Source: Stieleria sp. JC731
GTDB taxonomy: Bacteria > Planctomycetota > Planctomycetia > Pirellulales > Pirellulaceae
Direction of reading: 5' to 3'
Assembly (NCBI RefSeq): GCF_020966635.1
Contig: NZ_JAJKFQ010000002.1
Span: forward strand, 868,001 to 932,000
Length of the DNA: 64,000 bases
In this document: positions 46,937 to 58,082 of the stretch, piece after piece
Layout: the number at the start of each line of letters is the position of its first letter
How positions within the stretch are numbered: position 1 is the first letter of the stretch
Translations under genes and position numbers: made by a program
The notes under the pieces: model-generated
Database searches by the model: none
What the model was told of the DNA's origin: nothing
What the model saw: the letters and a program-made list of their open reading frames with translations, nothing else

Positions 46937-49486
46937 ATGCGAATCCGGCTTTTATCGACTTGGCTATGCATCTGCAGTTTGTTGATTCCAGTTGTATCCA
47001 TGACCGTCAACAGAACCGTTTCTGCCGCGGGAACTGACGAGCTTCCCACGATTGAAGAAACCGCTGCACCACTCGATTACCACGGTGGATTTTTCGACGT
47101 TTACTGGGATGCCGAAAGTGGAAAGCTGTTGCTAAAGATCGATCGATGGGGTGACGAGTTCCTAGTGCTGGATGCCCTAGCGAGCGGGCTGGGCAGCAAT
47201 CCGGTAGGGCTCGATCGCGGTCAGTTGGGCCGCGAACGACTTTGCAGCTGGCGACGTGTTGGGCGTCGTGTGTTTCTTCAGCAAACGAACACGCGATTTC
47301 GAGCTGATGGGGCGGATGCCGTTGAACAACGAGCCGTACAAGATTCCTTCGCACCGTCGATTCTTTGGAGCGGTCCGATCGTCGCTGCTGACCCGACAAA
47401 CGCCTCCGTTCTTGTTGACATCACAGACTTGGTTGTCGCTGATCGCCACGACGTTATCGGAACACTTCAGTCAACCGGCCAAGGCAACTACGGATTTCGA
47501 TCGGATCGAAGCAGTGTCTTGCCAGATTATGTCAAAGCGTTTCCCAACAACATCGAGCTGGAAGCGGCATTGACCTTTGCGGCCGAGAAACCAGGACGGC
47601 AAGTCGGCGCTGTTGCTGCCACCGGCGAGGCTTTTACGATTCGGCAGCGAATCAGCTTGATCCGTTTGCCCGACCTTGGTTTTCAAACGCGGGCATTCCA
47701 TCCGGCTATCGGATCTTTTTCAGTCGACTACGCGGACTATGCGGCCCCCTTGGATCGATCGATGCATCGTCGATTGATGACACGGCATCGACTGAGCCAA
47801 TCAGAGCCGATCGTTTACTACGTCGACCCTGCGGCTCCGGAACCGGTCCGAAGTGCATTGGTCGAAGGGGCATCATGGTGGGCGGAAGCTTTTGCCAAAG
47901 CGGGCTTTCCCAACGGATTTAAAGTCGAAGTGGCGCCGCCGAACATGGACCCACTGGACGTTCGCTACAACTTTATTCAGTGGGTTCATCGGCAAACGCG
48001 TGGTTGGTCCTATGGCGCGAGCGTCGTTGACCCTAGGACCGGTGAGATCATCAAAGGGCACGTCTCCTTGGGGTCATTGCGAGTCCGCCAAGATCGATTG
48101 CTAATCGACAATTTGACGCAAACCTTTCAAGACTCATCTAGGCAGTCGAACAACCAAAACTCGAACGCCAACTGTGCAATCGCCGATGCCGATTTTGGTC
48201 TCGATGCGATGTTCGCGACGGACACAGGTGTAGCCCCAACCGGCCCGAGTCAATCAACCTCAGTCGCGCTCGCTCGGGTTCGACAATTATCCGCTCACGA
48301 AGTCGGTCACACACTTGGACTGGCACATAACTTTGCCGCCAGCACCTATGGAGATCGAGCATCGGTCATGGACTATCCCGCACCACGGATTCAAGTGACC
48401 GAAGATGGTGAATTGGATTTTTCGCAGGCCTATGGCGTAGGCGTCGGAGACTGGGATCGTTTTTGTATTCGTGCGATGTACGGATCGCTTGGTGACGATC
48501 CGGATTCAAAGCTAAACGAGATCGCTGCAGAGGCGATCGATAACGACTGGGTTTACCTAAGTGACTCCGACGCACGACCGTCTGCCGCATCAGACCCGCG
48601 GGCCAACCTGTGGGACGATGGCGAGGACCCGATCGAATCGTTGAGACAAGCATTGAAGGTTCGTAGCATCGGGCTAACGAAGTTTGGTCACGCTGTCCTG
48701 CTTCCAGGCGAAACGGCAGGTGACCTACGCCGCTACTTTGCGCCGCTTTACTTTCACCACCGATACCAAGTCGACGCCGTCGTAAAGTACATCGGTGGTG
48801 TCAAATACGCATACCATTTCGGCAACAGCTCAGACGCCAAGACAAGTGATGTCGCGGCGGCGGAACAGCAACGAGCGGTCCAAACGCTGATCGAAACCCT
48901 ACAGCCAAGTCAGCTGGCGATCGATCAGGCGATTGCGCAGAAACTGATTCCGGCGGGAGCTTCGGCCACGGCTTGGTCGAACGAATATGCTCAGGGCCGA
49001 ACATCACCAATCTTTGATTCACTTTCGATCGTTGAAACGGCAGCCGAAATCACTTTGTCTGGAATGCTGAATCCGCAGCGGCTTGGCCGTCTAGCAGTCC
49101 AACGAACGCGTGATGATGCCAACCCTGGAATCGATTTGGTGCTCGATCCACTCAAGCAGCACGCAATAAGCTTGCTTGAGACGAAGTCCAATCCCGGTGA
49201 GACTTTGGCAGCCCGACGAATCTTTGCAACGATCGTTTCATCCGGAATTGATTCGGCAAGTCAATCCGAAGCGAGACAGGATGTCCGTGCGGCACTACGA
49301 CAGTGGTTGACTGAACTATCCGGCGATATGAAAGCCTACACCGAAGCGCATCCGAGTGATCACGACGCAGAAATCAGCCTGCTTCAACAGAGGATTCAGC
49401 AGTTCGTCGACCGACCGGATCTAGCGTATCCAGCGACATCCATTCCGACACCACCACCGGGCAGCCCCATCGGATCTGGTTTTTGA
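46937..49486 (+). CDS. Secreted zinc metalloprotease (DUF5117/DUF4953 type)
   Basis: 849 residues with a Sec leader. The zinc site is HEVGHTLGLAHNF with H454, an HExxHxxGxxH metzincin motif, followed by SVMDYPAPR, the expected Met-turn. The region before it (GFFDVYWDAESGKLLLKI, LVFLDALASGLGS-like text, YYVDPAAPEPVRSALVEGASWW) matches the family common in planctomycetes and Bacteroidetes. A periplasmic or extracellular peptidase is likely; its substrate is unknown. Confidence 0.9.
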   Translation: MRIRLLSTWLCICSLLIPVVSMTVNRTVSAAGTDELPTIEETAAPLDYHGGFFDVYWDAESGKLLLKIDRWGDEFLVLDALASGLGSNPVGLDRGQLGRERLCSWRRVGRRVFLQQTNTRFRADGADAVEQRAVQDSFAPSILWSGPIVAADPTNASVLVDITDLVVADRHDVIGTLQSTGQGNYGFRSDRSSVLPDYVKAFPNNIELEAALTFAAEKPGRQVGAVAATGEAFTIRQRISLIRLPDLGFQTRAFHPAIGSFSVDYADYAAPLDRSMHRRLMTRHRLSQSEPIVYYVDPAAPEPVRSALVEGASWWAEAFAKAGFPNGFKVEVAPPNMDPLDVRYNFIQWVHRQTRGWSYGASVVDPRTGEIIKGHVSLGSLRVRQDRLLIDNLTQTFQDSSRQSNNQNSNANCAIADADFGLDAMFATDTGVAPTGPSQSTSVALARVRQLSAHEVGHTLGLAHNFAASTYGDRASVMDYPAPRIQVTEDGELDFSQAYGVGVGDWDRFCIRAMYGSLGDDPDSKLNEIAAEAIDNDWVYLSDSDARPSAASDPRANLWDDGEDPIESLRQALKVRSIGLTKFGHAVLLPGETAGDLRRYFAPLYFHHRYQVDAVVKYIGGVKYAYHFGNSSDAKTSDVAAAEQQRAVQTLIETLQPSQLAIDQAIAQKLIPAGASATAWSNEYAQGRTSPIFDSLSIVETAAEITLSGMLNPQRLGRLAVQRTRDDANPGIDLVLDPLKQHAISLLETKSNPGETLAARRIFATIVSSGIDSASQSEARQDVRAALRQWLTELSGDMKAYTEAHPSDHDAEISLLQQRIQQFVDRPDLAYPATSIPTPPPGSPIGSGF

Positions 49487-49543
49487 TAGGGTTCTAAATC
49501 CCGAATTTCGATCAGTCCAGCGTTATCGGGCCCAGCATCATCG

Positions 49544-50248
49544 CTACTTCGAAAACAGTGCGACGCCGAAGCCCAGCATCCAGTCGTCTGCGTCTCGGCC
49601 TTCGGTAGCGATCATGTACCGGCCATAGCTGGTCAGCCGGATTTGTGGCGTCCACCAGAAGTGCGCGCCGAGTTCAGGATAGATCGCGGCAAACGCGCCA
49701 GAAAACTTCTTTTCCTCTTCGTTGTACTCGTCGATCCAACCGTTGTCGTTGTTGTCGATCCCGTCATCCGACGCATCGACCGTTTCTCGAGCAGCTCCGG
49801 CATAGACACCAGCACCGACAAATGGTGCTAAGCGACTGGGCGTTTGCAATCGAAGCCCGGTATCGACACCGGTGAACCAATCGTCGTCGCTTGCCATCCC
49901 CATCAGAGAGATACGCCCGGTCAAATAGCTCGTCATGTAGGCTTCCGCACCGACGTCAAGCGACAGCAGGCCGTTATCCGCCTCAGGCCGATAGGTCAAT
50001 CCGCCAGAGACAAACTTTCCTGTCGCTCCGGTAAGAAACCGTGCATCCATCGCCTGCTTAAGCTTTCCTGGAATGTCCCACCGAGGCGCCCCATCGGCGT
50101 ACTTGGACGCATAATCAGCGTCTTCCATCGCCCATCGTGATTTCAATATCCCCGTGGGCAACGCACAACCGCATAGCATCGCGCAGCCGCAAACAAGGCC
50201 GAGGCAAAGCCATTTCGGCAACGTTGCTGGGACGAAGCGACAATACAT
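49544..50248 (-). CDS. Hypothetical lipoprotein, probable outer-membrane protein
   Basis: 234 residues from the ATG at 50248; the frame upstream (to 50353) lacks any leader and is left out. A lipoprotein signal ends at LCGC. Alternating strands (GLTYRPEADNGLLSLDVGAEAYM, FVGAGVYAGAARE, IRLTSYGRYMIA) and the terminal aromatic-poor strand FGVALFSK suggest a small beta-barrel. An acidic loop, DDGIDNNDNGWIDEYNEE, looks like a calcium-binding dockerin/EF-hand type insert. Function unknown. Confidence 0.7.
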   Translation of the reverse strand: MYCRFVPATLPKWLCLGLVCGCAMLCGCALPTGILKSRWAMEDADYASKYADGAPRWDIPGKLKQAMDARFLTGATGKFVSGGLTYRPEADNGLLSLDVGAEAYMTSYLTGRISLMGMASDDDWFTGVDTGLRLQTPSRLAPFVGAGVYAGAARETVDASDDGIDNNDNGWIDEYNEEEKKFSGAFAAIYPELGAHFWWTPQIRLTSYGRYMIATEGRDADDWMLGFGVALFSK

Positions 50249-50563
50249 GCGATGGCGTAATCGATAGTGAAATCGGGGAATGACCACTCGTTCGTCTCGC
50301 TGCCAAACCGAGTGATCCGCTCTACAGGAGGGCGGACAGAAAGTGGGTAGCAAATTTGCAGAATCATCGGCAAGTCAAGTTTTCGGTGTCTCACCAGAAG
50401 CCTGTCTCGATAAGCGACCGCTGACCGAACACGAAACCAGCCAATCAGCTCTCGGCGGCCAGAAGCCCTTGTACAAAGCCTCTGCCAAGCCGGGACGCTA
50501 AAATGATTCCGGTGTTCACGTTGTCTCCATTGATTGCGTTGTGTTTCACAAGACTAAACCGGC

Positions 50564-52930
50564 ATGAATCCATCGAAGCCCCTTCATTTTCGCCTTTTGC
50601 AAATGGCCTTCATTGCGATCGCTGCGTTCGCCCAATCGGCAACATGCCGATGCCAGGAAACTGAGCCGATGCATACAAATCAGTTGATCAACGAAACCAG
50701 TCCCTATCTACTTCAGCACGCGCACAACCCAGTGAATTGGTACCCGTGGGGTGACGAAGCGTTCGCGAAAGCCAAGGCGGAGAACAAGCCGATTTTCCTA
50801 TCCATCGGATATTCGACCTGTTATTGGTGCCACGTGATGGAAGTCGAATCGTTTGAGGACTCGCAAGTTGCCAAGGTGATCAACGAGCATTTCATCGCGA
50901 TCAAAGTCGACCGAGAAGAACGACCCGATATCGATGAGCAATACATGATCGCAACCGAACTTTTGACCAGCCGCGGAGGCTGGCCAAATTCGGTCTGGTT
51001 GACGCCCGACGGGAAACCATGGATGGCCGGAACCTACTTTCCGAAAGATCGGTTCATTCTTGTCCTTAACCAACTGCATGACTTTTGGATCAATCGCCGT
51101 GATGATGTCCAAAGGCAAGCGGATTCGGTTGTCAACGCAACTCGGCGAGCCGGGCGTCCGCAATTCCAGGACACCATCGAACTACAACCCAAACTGATCA
51201 CCAAAGCGCGTGAGCAGTTTTTGTCTCAGTTCGATTCGCTTCGCGGAGGATTTGGAGGTGCCCCAAAATTTCCGCCGCACGGAACGATTTCCTTTTTGCT
51301 TCAGCAGTACCGTCAATCCAAAGACCCACAAATCCTTCAAGCGATCAACAAGACGCTCGATGCGATGTGGCTCGGCGGTTTCCATGATCACATTGGCGGT
51401 GGCTTTCATCGTTATTCGACCGATTCGAAGTGGCTTCTGCCACACTTCGAAAAAATGCTCTACGACAATGCCCAGTTAATGGGGCAGTATGCCGAAGCAT
51501 TCGAGCTGACGGGCGAACCTCGCTATCGCGAAGCGGTCGATGACATCTATCGATGGATGGAGCGGGAAATGAAGTCGCCGGAAGGCGGTTATTACTCAGC
51601 ACTCGATTCCGGCGAAGTCGGTAAGGAAGGTGAATCATACGTTTGGTCCATCGATCAAGTACGCAAAGCCTTGCAAGACGATGACGCGTCCTTGTTCGCG
51701 GACCTCTATCGATTGACCGAAGAAGGCAATTTCCGTGACGAGTCGACGGGCGAGCTTTCGGGGAAGAACATCCCTCACCTACAAACACCGATCACGGACA
51801 ACGCCGATCGACTTCAAGCGATCCGCGAGCGATTGCTGCAGGAACGTCTTTCCTGGGATCAACCGCATAAAGATGACAAAGTTTTGACTAGCTGGAATGG
51901 TCTGATGATCGCATCGCTGGCGAAGGCCGGGCGAATCTTGCAACAACCAAAGTACATCGATTCCGCGGAATCGGCCGCTAACTTTCTTTGGTCGACGATG
52001 CTTCAGGAAGACACGCTCCTTCGTAGTTATCGCAATGGTGTGGCCAAGCAAGCGGGCTACCTTGACGACTATGTCTTCTTTGCCAATGGCTTGCTTGAAC
52101 TTTACGACGCGACGAAAAACAAGACCTACCTCGATCGCTGCATCGCATTGACCGATCGAATGATCCAGCAATTCGAAGACGGTGAAAATGGAGGCTTCTC
52201 TCAATCGGGCGAGTCTCACGAAACTCTGTTAGTTCGATCAAAGTTCCTTGGCTCCGGCGGTAACCTACCCAACGCAAATGGAGTCGCGGCAAACCTTCTG
52301 ATTGATCTTTCAAAAGCTGCCAACGACGACCGCTATCTACGATCGGCATCCAAGACGCTAGAAGCCTTCGCGGTCGCAATGGATCGCCAGCCACATACGA
52401 ACGAACAATTGCTGATTGCGACTGACCGCTGGATTCAATTGACTGAAAAGCAAGTTGACGCAAAAGATGACGGAGTTGTCACGGCGCGTCAAAAACCCAT
52501 TTCGGTATCGGCGAAATTGACAAAATCGAAACTGAACAAAGGCGACAAATGCGAACTGTCAGTCACGATCCAAATTGACTCCGGGTTTCATCTGTATGCC
52601 GAGAACAAGGACGTCGACTTCGTCGCACCGACCAAACTGCGATTCGAATCAGCCGATGGCATTCAGCTTGGTGCCCCCGAAAAAAGCAAACCCACCCGAA
52701 TCGAAGATCCGGTGATTGGACAGACACTTGAGATTTACGAAAAATCACTCGAATACAAGCTTCCTATTTCCGTTGCCACGAGCGCGAAGGAAGGGCAGAA
52801 CCCAATCAATATCACGATCGACTTCCAGGCCTGTGATGACAAAACGTGCCTGCAGCCGCAAACGATCCGACTTGTTGTTCCTCTTTTAGTTGAACACGAA
52901 CAAGACCAGCCATCAGCGGAAAGACAATAG
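50564..52930 (+). CDS. DUF255 (YyaL/SSP411) thioredoxin-domain protein with DsbD-type tail
   Basis: 788 residues, Sec leader. The family hallmark is [20 protein letters not shown], then [21 protein letters not shown] with the CxxC site (usually CHWC). An alpha/alpha toroid follows ([40 protein letters not shown]). The last 120 residues are an added beta-domain resembling the DsbD periplasmic domain, with a cysteine pair in [13 protein letters not shown] as in the DsbD-like protein at 15504. This suggests a periplasmic redox role. The exact reaction is unknown. Confidence 0.9.
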   Translation: MNPSKPLHFRLLQMAFIAIAAFAQSATCRCQETEPMHTNQLINETSPYLLQHAHNPVNWYPWGDEAFAKAKAENKPIFLSIGYSTCYWCHVMEVESFEDSQVAKVINEHFIAIKVDREERPDIDEQYMIATELLTSRGGWPNSVWLTPDGKPWMAGTYFPKDRFILVLNQLHDFWINRRDDVQRQADSVVNATRRAGRPQFQDTIELQPKLITKAREQFLSQFDSLRGGFGGAPKFPPHGTISFLLQQYRQSKDPQILQAINKTLDAMWLGGFHDHIGGGFHRYSTDSKWLLPHFEKMLYDNAQLMGQYAEAFELTGEPRYREAVDDIYRWMEREMKSPEGGYYSALDSGEVGKEGESYVWSIDQVRKALQDDDASLFADLYRLTEEGNFRDESTGELSGKNIPHLQTPITDNADRLQAIRERLLQERLSWDQPHKDDKVLTSWNGLMIASLAKAGRILQQPKYIDSAESAANFLWSTMLQEDTLLRSYRNGVAKQAGYLDDYVFFANGLLELYDATKNKTYLDRCIALTDRMIQQFEDGENGGFSQSGESHETLLVRSKFLGSGGNLPNANGVAANLLIDLSKAANDDRYLRSASKTLEAFAVAMDRQPHTNEQLLIATDRWIQLTEKQVDAKDDGVVTARQKPISVSAKLTKSKLNKGDKCELSVTIQIDSGFHLYAENKDVDFVAPTKLRFESADGIQLGAPEKSKPTRIEDPVIGQTLEIYEKSLEYKLPISVATSAKEGQNPINITIDFQACDDKTCLQPQTIRLVVPLLVEHEQDQPSAERQ

Positions 52931-52950
52931 TTCCAAGCGATCGTTTCCGC

Positions 52951-53826
52951 TTACTGGTTCAATCGATCTAACAACGCCTGAACTTTCAGCTGCGTCATCG
53001 TCGGAGCTGAGATCACAAGCCATTTCCGATTTCGGACATCGCTCGGAACGATTGTGGAGTTGCCCCCAAGGCATTCCCATCGGTCAGGGTCAATTGAATG
53101 CTGAATCGTCTCGATAACCAGGTCGTATTCTTCGTGTGGTCGATCGTAGGCATTCATGTGCGACTGCGAGTGACTGGCAGGCCGTTCGCGATCAACTTCT
53201 TCGATCAGTGGCGTCACATCGTAAAGACGAACGATGCCCATTTCCTCCGCCTGTTCGCTGGTTGTAATCACCAGCTTCCCGTGCTGGATCACAATTTCTA
53301 GATCGATCGATTCGAGGTACGTTTTAAGCAGCGATAGCAAGTTAGGGCGTTTCGAGACGCTAAACGATTTGGATTCACCTTGCCACCAACGTTTCGGTTT
53401 TGGTTCGACGTTTTGCGATGAGGCGGAACGACGGTTTTCGATCGCTATCACTGAAGTACTCGAATCGACTTTTATTCCGATTTCTTCAAGCGCCCTCGAG
53501 TCAACGATCACGGGAAGCTGCTTGCTCAAGTCCGTCGCAATCTCCCGGACAGTAAGCCATTTTGGCCAATCAGATTGAGGTTCTTGCAGCAAGATCTCAA
53601 GCAACTGCTTTTCCTGACTCGCCGACATGAATGGATCACATGGAACAGAATGGATCGGTCCATGGGGTTTCGATAGCTCATGGCGTTGGCCATCAAACTT
53701 GGCAATCCCGTCCCATTGCGAATGACTAGACAATCGATACTGGATCTGTGATTGAGCACGAAGCGATTGGGACGATGCCACAACTAGAACGGCCATCGAG
53801 ACATTGGTGATCGGCAATAAATTCAT
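52951..53826 (-). CDS. Hypothetical exported protein with secretin-like small domains
   Basis: 291 residues from the ATG at 53826 (upstream frame to 53970 lacks a leader). The Sec-type N terminus is MNLLPITNVSMAVLVVASS. Two alpha/beta segments resemble the short N-domains of secretins: LSKQLPVIVDSRALEEIGIKVDSS and LLSLLKTYLESIDLEIVIQHGKLVITTSEQAE. It ends LKVQALLDRLNQ. Such proteins are frequent in planctomycetes and have no assigned function. Convergent with the DUF255 gene. Confidence 0.7.
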   Translation of the reverse strand: MNLLPITNVSMAVLVVASSQSLRAQSQIQYRLSSHSQWDGIAKFDGQRHELSKPHGPIHSVPCDPFMSASQEKQLLEILLQEPQSDWPKWLTVREIATDLSKQLPVIVDSRALEEIGIKVDSSTSVIAIENRRSASSQNVEPKPKRWWQGESKSFSVSKRPNLLSLLKTYLESIDLEIVIQHGKLVITTSEQAEEMGIVRLYDVTPLIEEVDRERPASHSQSHMNAYDRPHEEYDLVIETIQHSIDPDRWECLGGNSTIVPSDVRNRKWLVISAPTMTQLKVQALLDRLNQ

Positions 53827-54017
53827 ATGTTGTGACTTGATGAGTGTTAGTTGAGCGACCTGCTGACTCCGAGGCTTTGTGTTGATGCAATTGGCATACC
53901 ATCTGCCTTTGATGCCTGACACGCGGCTTTCCAGCACTGTCACGATTTGATGTGATGCAATGCAACACACTCAATGCGGCAAGATGCAACAACAACGTTT
54001 AAATCAGGAATAGACTG

Positions 54018-55976
54018 ATGCGGCAGTTCAAGGAATCTCTTTTCTCAACACGTTCGACTCGATTGCGTTGGTACATTGCGATGGTCGTCCTACCAGGCTT
54101 CCTTGTCCTCACCAAAACGCCTGCGTTGTCTGCGGCAGAAGACTCTTCTACACAAGTCCATTCAACACAAGGCCACTCGACCCTTGACGTGGATAGTCGA
54201 ATCGCATCCGTGACCGTATTTCGGCGTGAAGCCAACGTTGTACGGGTTGTGAACGTTCCTGCGTTGGATCAACGACAGCGGCTACGGATCAGAGGATTGC
54301 CATCCACACTTCGAAATCAGACCGTGCGTTGCGAATCGGTTCCTGGTGTCGTCGTTCGGTCTTCACGTGTCGTCCTGCACCAAGAAAAAGTCGACACACC
54401 GGAGCGCAAGCAGCAATCAGAACAGCTGCGAACGCTGCAAGATGAACTCGAATCCGCAAAGCAAGACGTCGCGGTCGTCGAAATGGACCTCGAGACGATT
54501 GAATCATTGGTTAATTTTTCAGCGACGAAAGCCAATCAGAATCTTCAAAACACGAAACTTGATGCCGATGGCGTTTCCAAGATCGCCGACTTTGTGATGG
54601 AACGTCGACGCGCACTGGCAAAGGAACTGCACAACGCTCAAACCGAACTTCGCAATAAACAATTGGAATTGGAGAATTCGATTGCGCAGATGTCCGCTGA
54701 AACACTCCCCGCGTCGAAAACGACTTATGACGTCATCCTCGATGTACAAGCCAAACAAGGCGGGCAGCTACGCGTAAGCTACTGGGTTGACGAAGTTTCT
54801 TGGGAACCGAGCTACACGGTTCATGCGACGACGAATGATGGTGCGGACGACAAATTCCTGATCGAACTTGAAGCGAAGATCACGCAAAATAGCGGCGAGG
54901 ACTGGAATGCGGTTGAACTGGTGCTCTGCACCGGCGTTCCGGACCTCGATGCAGACGGGCCAGTGCTGGCACCACTTCGTGTCGCGATTAACGGGGGCAC
55001 CACACAGTCCAAACAGCAACGTTCCCAACCGATCGCTGGAGATTATGCCGCACCGTGGGAAGACCAAAGCAATTGGCAAGAGAACCTGATGCTGAACGCG
55101 GAAGCCGCCGGAAAACAAGTTGGCGAACTGAACCAAACAAAGTCCATGCAGCGGGGACTGGCCAGCGATGCGGCAGATAATCTATCGGACGAAACGTATT
55201 CCATTGACTCTGAAATCGATATCGTTAACCAAGCCAGCGGACAGTCGATCACGATCTTGCGTTCCGAAGTTTTCGGTTCGATCAATCGCATCGTCACACC
55301 ATTGCTTAGCAGCTTCGCTTACCGTGAAGCCGAAGTCGACAACGAAACAGGGCAGAATCTTGTCGGTGGTAACGCAACCGTTTTTCTTGATGGCCAATTC
55401 GTCGGACGAACCACACTTCCGCCAACTGCTGCAGGCGGTCCGATTTCGATTGGGTTGGGCGCCGATCGGCAGTTAAGAACCAGACGCGAACTACTGGACC
55501 GCGAAGTCGAGATCAAAGGTGGCAACCGGCTATCGACGCTGAAGTATCGACTGGTCGTTTCGAACTTCCATGAACACCCTGTTGCCATCCGGTTGTTTGA
55601 TCGCCTTCCAATCAGCAACCAATCTTCAGCGTTCAACGTCAGTTTTGATCCACAGTCCGGTGGCAAGCTTTCCGAGGACGGTAAGTACCAACGTTTGCTA
55701 CGTCCGAATGGAATTCTGCGGTGGGATTTGGAAATTCCCGCACGACGTTTCGGCAGCGATGCCTTTGACCATGATTATCAATACACCATCGAGATGGACC
55801 GGACACAGTCCATCATAGGCACCGATCTACCTCAGCAAATCAATCAAGACCTGCGTTTCCAACGTGCGACTGGTGGAGGTGGTATGGGCGGAGGGATGGG
55901 AGGTGGCATGGGCGGGTTTGGCGGAGGCCCCGCCGGCATGGGAATCAACGGGGGAGCGGGCGGCAGCGCTCGATAG
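54018..55976 (+). CDS. DUF4139 (MuiA-like) exported protein
   Basis: 652 residues. Leader AMVVLPGFLVLTKTPALSA, then the N-terminal DUF4140-like beta domain (IASVTVFRREANVVRVVNVPA), a coiled coil (about 130-225), and the DUF4139 beta-rich domain (WVDEVSWEPSYTVHATT, ITQNSGEDWNAVELVLCTGVP, LKYRLVVSNFHEHPVAIRLFDRLPIS). The C-terminal 45 residues are a glycine-methionine run. Family members include mucoidy inhibitor A; the molecular role is unknown. A GC-rich hairpin (CCCTGCT/AGCAGGG) follows the gene. Confidence 0.85.
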   Translation: MRQFKESLFSTRSTRLRWYIAMVVLPGFLVLTKTPALSAAEDSSTQVHSTQGHSTLDVDSRIASVTVFRREANVVRVVNVPALDQRQRLRIRGLPSTLRNQTVRCESVPGVVVRSSRVVLHQEKVDTPERKQQSEQLRTLQDELESAKQDVAVVEMDLETIESLVNFSATKANQNLQNTKLDADGVSKIADFVMERRRALAKELHNAQTELRNKQLELENSIAQMSAETLPASKTTYDVILDVQAKQGGQLRVSYWVDEVSWEPSYTVHATTNDGADDKFLIELEAKITQNSGEDWNAVELVLCTGVPDLDADGPVLAPLRVAINGGTTQSKQQRSQPIAGDYAAPWEDQSNWQENLMLNAEAAGKQVGELNQTKSMQRGLASDAADNLSDETYSIDSEIDIVNQASGQSITILRSEVFGSINRIVTPLLSSFAYREAEVDNETGQNLVGGNATVFLDGQFVGRTTLPPTAAGGPISIGLGADRQLRTRRELLDREVEIKGGNRLSTLKYRLVVSNFHEHPVAIRLFDRLPISNQSSAFNVSFDPQSGGKLSEDGKYQRLLRPNGILRWDLEIPARRFGSDAFDHDYQYTIEMDRTQSIIGTDLPQQINQDLRFQRATGGGGMGGGMGGGMGGFGGGPAGMGINGGAGGSAR

Positions 55977-56277
55977 TTGCTTCGCCCTGCTATCCGCTCG
56001 ACAGCAGGGGCCCGGATGGAAATCGGGCGAATGAAAGGGGAAAGCCCTCGAGTTTTTTCCTGCACAGCCTAACGCGCTTCACATCAACGTTACGACGGCC
56101 AGATCGTTCGTAGCGTGACCGGAAGGTGAATTAGATTCACCTCCTGACCATCCAAATCATCACCCCCTATTATCATGCAAATCGCAGCCGGAGCGTTGCG
56201 GTTGACCTGTCCTGGTGGGCTACTAGGATTCGCGGCTAAATCCTTCTCTCCCATCCAGAATTTCCTGCCCACCATCG
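55977..56277. other. Intergenic, upstream of the SulP gene
   Basis: 301 bases. A hairpin at 55985-56009 (7-bp stem, 11-base loop, no T tract) follows the DUF4139 gene. Nothing else was recognised. Confidence 0.35.
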
Positions 56278-57930
56278 ATGCTGAATTTCTTTCGCCGCCA
56301 GAGTGCCAACACCAAAGATGACGTCCTCTCAGGACTGACCGTTGCGTTGGCATTGGTTCCCGAAGCCGTCGCCTTTGCGTTCGTTGCAGGAGTCTCACCG
56401 CTGATCGGCCTGTATAGCGCCGTTTTCATTGGCTTGATCACGGCAGTTCTTGGCGGACGGCCCGGCATGATTTCTGGGGCGACTGGCGCGATGGCAGTCG
56501 TCGTGGTCGGCTTGGTTTCGATCCACGGGATCGAATACATGTTCCCTGCGGTGATCCTTTGCGGCTTGATTCAGATCGCGATCGGTTTCGCCCGCCTGGG
56601 AAAACTGATCCGGATGGTCCCACACTCCGTCATGCTTGGCTTTGTCAACGGTTTGGCCATCGTGATCGGCATGGCGCAGATTTCTAGTTTCAAGATCTTT
56701 GACCTTGATGCCGGTCAAATGGTGTTCCTCAGTGGAACCCGGTTGTGGCTGATGCTTGGCTTGGTAGGGCTAACGATGTTGATCATCTTTGGTCTGCCAC
56801 GTTTCACGAAAGCGATTCCGGCGTCGTTGGCGGCAATCTTGGTTGTGACTTTGATTTCCGTCGGGATCAATCGCAGCGGAAAGATCGCTGGCGACGATAT
56901 CTCTTCAAACGCGATCGCGACGGTCGGCGACATGTTGGCAACGCATGCGACGGCGGCAACGGCGAAAGCTCAATTGGCCGCCGGTGAAGAAATCGTGCCG
57001 GTCGAAGCGTCAATCGGTGGCGGACTGCCGATGCCGTTTTTCACCGAGTACATGGTTCCGGAGTTCAGCTGGGAAACGCTTAAGATCATCTTTCCATTTG
57101 CTCTGACCCTCGCCGGTGTCGGACTGATCGAATCATTGATGACGCTGACACTGATCGATGAGATCACCGAAACCCGCGGACGCGGCAACCGTGAATGTGT
57201 TGGCCAGGGCGTGGCAAACCTCGTTTGCGGATTCTTTGGCGGTATGGGTGGCTGTGCGATGATTGGTCAGTCACTGATCAACGTCAACAGCGGCGGACGT
57301 GGCCGTCTAAGCGGTATCACCGCAGCTTGTTGCTTGATGTTGTTCATTTTGTTTGTCGCTCCTTGGATCGAAATGATTCCCATGGCGGCCTTGGTGGGCG
57401 TGATGTTCATGGTCGTGATCGGGACATTCGAATGGGCATCGCTGAAAATGATCAGCCGCATTCCCCCGTCGGATTACTTCGTCATGGTCTTGGTGGCTGG
57501 CTACACGGTTGTCATGCATGACTTGGCCACAGCAGTCATCTTGGGCGTCGTCGTATCGGCTTGTGTATTCGCCTGGAAACATGCGACCCACCTTGGTGCC
57601 GATACCAAAGTCAGCGAATCCGGCAGCAAGATTTACCAACTGCATGGCCCGTTGTTCTTCGCGTCCGCGTCTTCCTTCAAGGAACTGTTCGACGTCCAGA
57701 ACGACCCTGATGACGTCGTGATCGACTTCTATTACACCCGGGTCTATGACCAGTCGGGGATGGAAGCGATCAAGACACTGACCGAAAAATACCAAGCAGC
57801 GAACAAGAAGTTGCACCTGACGCATCTCAGCGAAGAATGCCGAACGCTCCTCGATCGTGCAGGTGAGCTGGTCGAAGTGAACCTGTCAGAAGACCCGCAG
57901 TACCACGTCGCAACCGATCGTTTGGCATAG
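56278..57930 (+). CDS. SulP family inorganic anion transporter
   Basis: 550 residues. Membrane permease of the SLC26/SulP family: [37 protein letters not shown] at the start, [51 protein letters not shown], and a C-terminal STAS domain (about 440-540; [21 protein letters not shown]). Substrates in the family are sulfate, bicarbonate or other anions; which one cannot be told. A probable group II intron tail begins within about 10 bases of its stop codon. Confidence 0.93.
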   Translation: MLNFFRRQSANTKDDVLSGLTVALALVPEAVAFAFVAGVSPLIGLYSAVFIGLITAVLGGRPGMISGATGAMAVVVVGLVSIHGIEYMFPAVILCGLIQIAIGFARLGKLIRMVPHSVMLGFVNGLAIVIGMAQISSFKIFDLDAGQMVFLSGTRLWLMLGLVGLTMLIIFGLPRFTKAIPASLAAILVVTLISVGINRSGKIAGDDISSNAIATVGDMLATHATAATAKAQLAAGEEIVPVEASIGGGLPMPFFTEYMVPEFSWETLKIIFPFALTLAGVGLIESLMTLTLIDEITETRGRGNRECVGQGVANLVCGFFGGMGGCAMIGQSLINVNSGGRGRLSGITAACCLMLFILFVAPWIEMIPMAALVGVMFMVVIGTFEWASLKMISRIPPSDYFVMVLVAGYTVVMHDLATAVILGVVVSACVFAWKHATHLGADTKVSESGSKIYQLHGPLFFASASSFKELFDVQNDPDDVVIDFYYTRVYDQSGMEAIKTLTEKYQAANKKLHLTHLSEECRTLLDRAGELVEVNLSEDPQYHVATDRLA

Positions 57931-57932
57931 CC

Positions 57933-58080
57933 AATCGGGATAGGCGGTTGCCTCGTGGCACCCGTCCTCCCACACCACCGGGCATACGGGTCCGTACCAC
58001 GGCGGTTCGGCTGGTTAAACTTTCGGGTCAGGTTGCTCCACAAGCAGGGGACGCCCAGTTCCGCTAACACCCTGCCAGGT
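57933..58080 (-). other. Probable 3' end of a group II intron
   Basis: On the minus strand, GAACCGCCGTGGTACGGACC, CCGTATGCCCGGTGGTGTGG, GAGGACGGG and then a small hairpin closing with CCTATCCCGATT follow the pattern I know from the 3' structured part of bacterial group II introns (GCCGTA...ACGGTGGTGTGAGAGG...CTACTCGATT). No reverse transcriptase frame remains upstream. The plus-strand sulP stop codon lies directly at its end. Confidence 0.45.
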
Positions 58081-58082
58081 AG

